This document shows positions 5,200 through 7,996 of a DNA stretch of 7,996 nucleotides, one piece after another. The stretch is taken from assembly GCA_025062175.1 (NCBI GenBank), contig JANXAX010000099.1, positions 1-7,996 of the forward strand, given 5' to 3'. Each line of letters starts with the position of its first letter. Within the stretch, counting starts at the first letter, position 1. A program made the position numbers and the translations under genes. Source of the stretch: Anaerolineae bacterium (GTDB lineage: Bacteria; Chloroflexota; Anaerolineae; 4572-78; NAK82). The notes under the pieces were generated by a model. That model saw only the letters and a program-made list of their open reading frames with translations, searched no databases and was not told the origin of the DNA.

Positions 5200-7790
5200 G
5201 TCACGGACAAGCACGTGAACTGGCACCGGAAGAGCTGAGCTACGTCTGTGATCCTAGCCAGTATACCTTTGAAACCACGGATGAGATACCCGACTTGCCC
5301 ACGATTATCGGGCAGGAACGTGCCCTCCGTGCGCTCGAATTCGGCATTCATATCCCCAGCTATGGCTTCAACGTCTATGTGACCGGACCAGCCGGCTCGG
5401 GTCGTAGCACCACGGTGATGGGATTCCTGCGGCGCAAAGCAGAGCAAGAGCCGGTGCCGGATGATTGGTGCTATGTCAACAACTTCCGCGATGCACGGCG
5501 ACCGCGCGCGATCCGTCTCCCGGCGGGTTGTGGAGTGCAGCTGCGCGACGACATGGCAACCTTCATCCGCGATCTTCAGAGCGCCATACCGGTCGCCTTC
5601 GACAGCGAGGACTACCAACAGCGCGTGCACTCGATTATGCAGGAGCGCGACCAGGCGCGGGATAAAATTCTGACCAAGCTGAGCCAGACAGCGGAGGCCC
5701 AGGGTTTTGGCCTGGTGCAGACGGCCACCGGCCTGGCCCTTGTGCCAGTCCTGGACGGCGAAATGGTGACTCCGGAAAAATACGCTGCGGCGAGCGAGGA
5801 GCAACGCAAACGGTGGGAATCCGCGCACACTATGCTACAACAGGAGCTCGAACGCGCGCTGCGCGAGATACGGGTGCTCAACAAAACGGCGCGCGAGCGC
5901 CTGCGCGCCCTGACGCGCGAAGTCGCCGATTTCGTGGTGCGCGATCATATTGAGGACCTGCTGGAACGGTATCACGCGTTCAAGGAAGTGCTCGCCTACC
6001 TGGAGGAAGTGCGCCAGGACATCGTGGAACACGTGGCGGACTTCTACCCCGAGCTGGCGATCTCCTCCGAGTCCCTGGAGGAAGAAGAGGAAGCGACGCC
6101 TTCCAATCCGGCTGACCCACCGCCTGAGGAAACACTTCCCGACCTGAGCCGCTATCAGGTCAACGTGATTGTGGACAACAGTCAGGCCTCCGGAGCACCG
6201 GTGGTGTACGAAACTAGCCCTTCCTACACGAACCTGGTGGGCCGCATCGAGCAGGAGGTGCGTTATGGTGTGTTAACCACCGACTTCACCTTGATCCGCG
6301 CCGGCAGCCTCCACCGTGCCAATGGCGGCTATTTGGTGCTCAATGCGCGTGACCTGCTCGAGTATCCATTCGCCTGGGAGGCACTCAAACGCACCATCCG
6401 TAATCAGGAAATCCGCACCGAAGTGCCAAGCGACCTTATGGTGGGGCCGATGACCACCTCATTGGAGCCGGAGTGCATTCCGTTCAAGGCCAAGGTCATC
6501 CTCATCGGAGATTGGTCGACGTACGAGATGTTATACGAGTTGGACGACGACTTTCGCAAGATCTTCAAAGTGCGGGCCGATTTCGCTGTCTCGATGGAAC
6601 GCACTCCCGAGGCGATGCAGCAGTATGCGCAGTTCATCGCGCGGCGTGTGCGTGCCGATGGCCTGCTGCCGTTCCATCGCTCCGCTGTGGCGCGCATCGT
6701 GGAAATCGGCGCCCGTCTGGTGGAAGACAAGCACAAGCTCTCCACCCGCTTTTCTGGCATCTTGGAAGTGATCCACGAAGCCAGCTATTGGGCAAGTGTC
6801 AACGGCCACCAGGTGGTCACCGCTGAGGATGTGGACCAAGCGATGCGCGAGGGCCGCTATCGCGCCAGCCACCTGCCGGAGCAAATTCGGCGGCAGATCC
6901 TGGAGGACACCATCCACATTGAGACGCAAGGATGGGCCGTCGGCCAGGTCAATGGGATGACGGTAATGGAAGTGGCTGACTATGAGTTCGCCGTTCCGTC
7001 GCGCATTTCTGCGCAGACCTACATGGGACGTGGCAATGTGGTGGCGATCGATCGAGAGGCCAACCTGGCAGGCAACATCCATAACAAGGGCGTGCTGATC
7101 CTCCAGGGGTTTCTCGGCGCCCGATATGCGCAACGCAAGCCTCTCAACCTCTCAGCTAGTCTGACCTTCGAACAAAACTACGACCGAATTGAAGGTGACA
7201 GCGCCAGCTCAGCGGAGCTATATGCCATCCTGTCCAGCCTCTCTGGACTGCCTGTGCGCCAGGACCTGGCTGTCACCGGCGCGGTAGATCAGCAGGGGCG
7301 TATCCTCGCAGTCGGCTCAGTGACCGCGAAGATCGAAGGCTTCTTCGACTTGTGTCAGGCACGCGGATTGACCGGTACGCAAGGAGTAGTGATCCCCGAA
7401 GCGAACGTGCGCCATCTAGTGCTCCGTCCTGATGTTGTGCAGGCCGTGCGGGAGGGCAAGTTCCATGTATATGCCGTCTCCACCGTGGACGAGGGCATTG
7501 CCCTGCTAACCGGCGTGCCAGCAGGTGAGCCCGATGCCGCAGGGAACTATCCAGAGGGCACGGTCAATTATTTAGTGCAAAAACGTCTGCTGGAGATGGC
7601 CGAGGAGAAGGGCGAGCACGAGGAGGAAGAGGAAGACTGTCGAGTAAGTGAGGACGCTTCGGACGCGGATGAACACGTCGCTCGCGTCCGGCGACACCGA
7701 TTCAGACGCATTCACCCGCCCCGTAGACGTCGCCCAATACGTCGTGTGCAACAGCTCTGTTGCGATCTCTCGCCGGACAGACAATTTTAG
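5196..7790 (+). CDS. Lon-like Ser-Lys protease of the AAA_32 (LonB/LonC/YcbZ-like) family
   Basis: Predicted cytoplasmic protease of 864 residues. An N-terminal AAA domain has a Walker A-like 'GPAGSGRST' (64-72) with Arg70 in place of Lys. A long helical, charged insert (about 130-290) ends in an acidic patch near 293-297. The AAA fold then resumes with 'PSYTNLVGRIE'. The Walker B position reads 'NGGYLVLNARDLL' (376-388), without the usual Asp-Glu pair. 'LDDDFRKIFKV' and a lid helix follow. The Lon protease domain starts near 579 ('GWAVGQVNG') and has catalytic Ser669 in 'EGDSASSAE' and Lys712 in 'VTAKIEGF', 43 residues apart as in LonA. The domain layout resembles YcbZ and LonC-type proteins; ATP dependence is uncertain. 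ATG 5196 overlaps the hisG stop and has GGAGGA 9 bases upstream. The last 50 residues (815-864) are Arg-rich, unlike the family, and probably derive from a lost stop or frameshift. Confidence 0.9.
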   Translation: MSHGQARELAPEELSYVCDPSQYTFETTDEIPDLPTIIGQERALRALEFGIHIPSYGFNVYVTGPAGSGRSTTVMGFLRRKAEQEPVPDDWCYVNNFRDARRPRAIRLPAGCGVQLRDDMATFIRDLQSAIPVAFDSEDYQQRVHSIMQERDQARDKILTKLSQTAEAQGFGLVQTATGLALVPVLDGEMVTPEKYAAASEEQRKRWESAHTMLQQELERALREIRVLNKTARERLRALTREVADFVVRDHIEDLLERYHAFKEVLAYLEEVRQDIVEHVADFYPELAISSESLEEEEEATPSNPADPPPEETLPDLSRYQVNVIVDNSQASGAPVVYETSPSYTNLVGRIEQEVRYGVLTTDFTLIRAGSLHRANGGYLVLNARDLLEYPFAWEALKRTIRNQEIRTEVPSDLMVGPMTTSLEPECIPFKAKVILIGDWSTYEMLYELDDDFRKIFKVRADFAVSMERTPEAMQQYAQFIARRVRADGLLPFHRSAVARIVEIGARLVEDKHKLSTRFSGILEVIHEASYWASVNGHQVVTAEDVDQAMREGRYRASHLPEQIRRQILEDTIHIETQGWAVGQVNGMTVMEVADYEFAVPSRISAQTYMGRGNVVAIDREANLAGNIHNKGVLILQGFLGARYAQRKPLNLSASLTFEQNYDRIEGDSASSAELYAILSSLSGLPVRQDLAVTGAVDQQGRILAVGSVTAKIEGFFDLCQARGLTGTQGVVIPEANVRHLVLRPDVVQAVREGKFHVYAVSTVDEGIALLTGVPAGEPDAAGNYPEGTVNYLVQKRLLEMAEEKGEHEEEEEDCRVSEDASDADEHVARVRRHRFRRIHPPRRRRPIRRVQQLCCDLSPDRQF
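7660..7690 (+). other. Hairpin within the 3' tail of the Lon-like gene
   Basis: CGGACGCG (7660-7667) is exactly complementary to CGCGTCCG (7683-7690), with a 15-base loop. It lies inside the unusual Arg-rich tail of the reading frame. It fits a structured 3' untranslated region better than a coding segment, but no function can be assigned. Confidence 0.4.
7749..7764 (+). other. Short hairpin upstream of the convergent-gene inverted repeat
   Basis: GCAACA-GCTC-TGTTGC forms a 6-bp stem with a 4-base loop, or 7 bp if the loop is counted as two bases. It lies 19 bases before the large inverted repeat at 7784 and within the nominal end of the protease frame. No U-run follows. Confidence 0.35.
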
Positions 7791-7819
7791 GAGCAACCCA
7801 TAGGGGTTGCTCCTAAAAT
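7784..7819. terminator. Perfect 16-bp inverted repeat between convergent genes, terminator-like
   Basis: ATTTTAGGAGCAACCC (7784-7799) and GGGTTGCTCCTAAAAT (7804-7819) are exact complements around the loop ATAG. The repeat sits between the protease gene (plus) and rplT (minus, stop at 7847), the usual place for a shared bidirectional terminator. It is atypical because each strand reads T-rich, stem, A-rich, so no U-run follows the stem in either direction. The TAG stop of the protease frame (7788-7790) lies inside the left arm. It could instead be a dispersed palindromic element. Confidence 0.6.
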
Positions 7820-7846
7820 CAGATTTCCTGTAAGCGGTGGTGTCTG

Positions 7847-7996
7847 TCAGGCGCCGATTGCTGCGCGCGCAGTAGCAACTAAGTTGGAAAATGTCTGTGC
7901 GTCGCGCACCGCCAGGTCAGCCAACATTTTGCGGTCCAGAGCGACACCGGCGCGCTTGAGCCCGCTCATAAGCTGGCTGTAATTCAACCCATGTTG
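7847..7996 (-). CDS. rplT: 50S ribosomal protein L20, C-terminal part (5' end off window)
   Basis: The minus strand encodes 49 residues and a TGA stop at 7849-7847. It starts in mid-protein at the right edge with 'HGLNYSQLMSGLKRAGVALD' and 'RKMLADLAVRDAQTF', ending 'ATARAAIGA'. This is the characteristic C-terminal third of L20, a 23S rRNA-binding protein of about 115-120 residues required for early assembly of the large subunit. In many bacteria rplT follows infC and rpmI; those would lie outside the window to the right. The gene converges on the Lon-like gene, with the inverted repeat at 7784-7819 starting 27 bases past its stop. The identification rests on a short but well-conserved segment. 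Confidence 0.93.
   Translation of the reverse strand, partial: QHGLNYSQLMSGLKRAGVALDRKMLADLAVRDAQTFSNLVATARAAIGA

Noticed and set aside
5157..5828. 223-codon minus-strand frame opposite hisG and the protease gene
   Set aside because: It crosses two well-supported plus-strand genes and shows no domain features.
7572..7796. 74-codon minus-strand frame with a hydrophobic stretch
   Set aside because: The hydrophobic part is the complement of the acidic GAG/GAA tract of the protease gene; no ribosome site, and it overlaps the inverted repeat.
7669..7803. 44-codon plus-strand frame starting at ATG 7669 in the protease 3' region
   Set aside because: No ribosome site; it runs through two hairpins and ends in the loop of the inverted repeat, so it is probably non-coding.

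Overview
The window looks like chromosomal DNA from a bacterium of the phylum Chloroflexota (an Anaerolineae, Caldilineae or Ardenticatenia type). This is inferred from three things recognised by eye: a GT39-like membrane glycosyltransferase carrying the C-terminal 'FGxxIRLLG...GxTLRLxWQA' modules common in that phylum, a solute-binding lipoprotein with a long Ser/Thr/Pro linker, and a long Lon-like protease of the AAA_32 type. No search was possible, so the assignment is tentative. There is no phage, transposon, CRISPR, rRNA or tRNA signal.

Layout: (1) On the minus strand, a lipoprotein solute-binding protein (3657 to 2203) is followed after 18 bases by a large multi-pass GT-C glycosyltransferase. 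The latter starts at GTG 2184 and is still open at base 1; all 728 codons in the window were read and contain no stop. (2) A non-coding stretch of about 520 bases (3658-4176) separates this pair from a divergent plus-strand pair. It holds a strong sigma70-type promoter (4079-4108) facing hisG, a small palindrome over its -10 region, a 14-bp perfect palindrome and a hairpin. (3) On the plus strand lie hisG (4177-5199), which strongly resembles the plant-type long enzyme, and a Lon-like protease gene (5196-7790). They overlap by ATGA, so they are probably co-transcribed and translationally coupled. (4) At the right edge, the last 49 codons of rplT (ribosomal protein L20) enter on the minus strand, convergent with the protease gene. 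A perfect 16-bp inverted repeat lies between them.

Functionally, the plus-strand pair combines the first, feedback-controlled step of histidine synthesis with a protein-quality-control protease; no direct functional link is visible. The minus-strand pair places an exported, lipid-anchored ligand-binding protein beside an envelope glycosyltransferase, with no ABC permease in the window. The clearest oddity is the 3' end of the protease gene. After an acidic polypurine tract the frame runs 50 codons into Arg-rich sequence that contains two hairpins and ends inside the intergenic inverted repeat, which suggests a lost stop codon or a frameshift. I found no convincing wholly new system.
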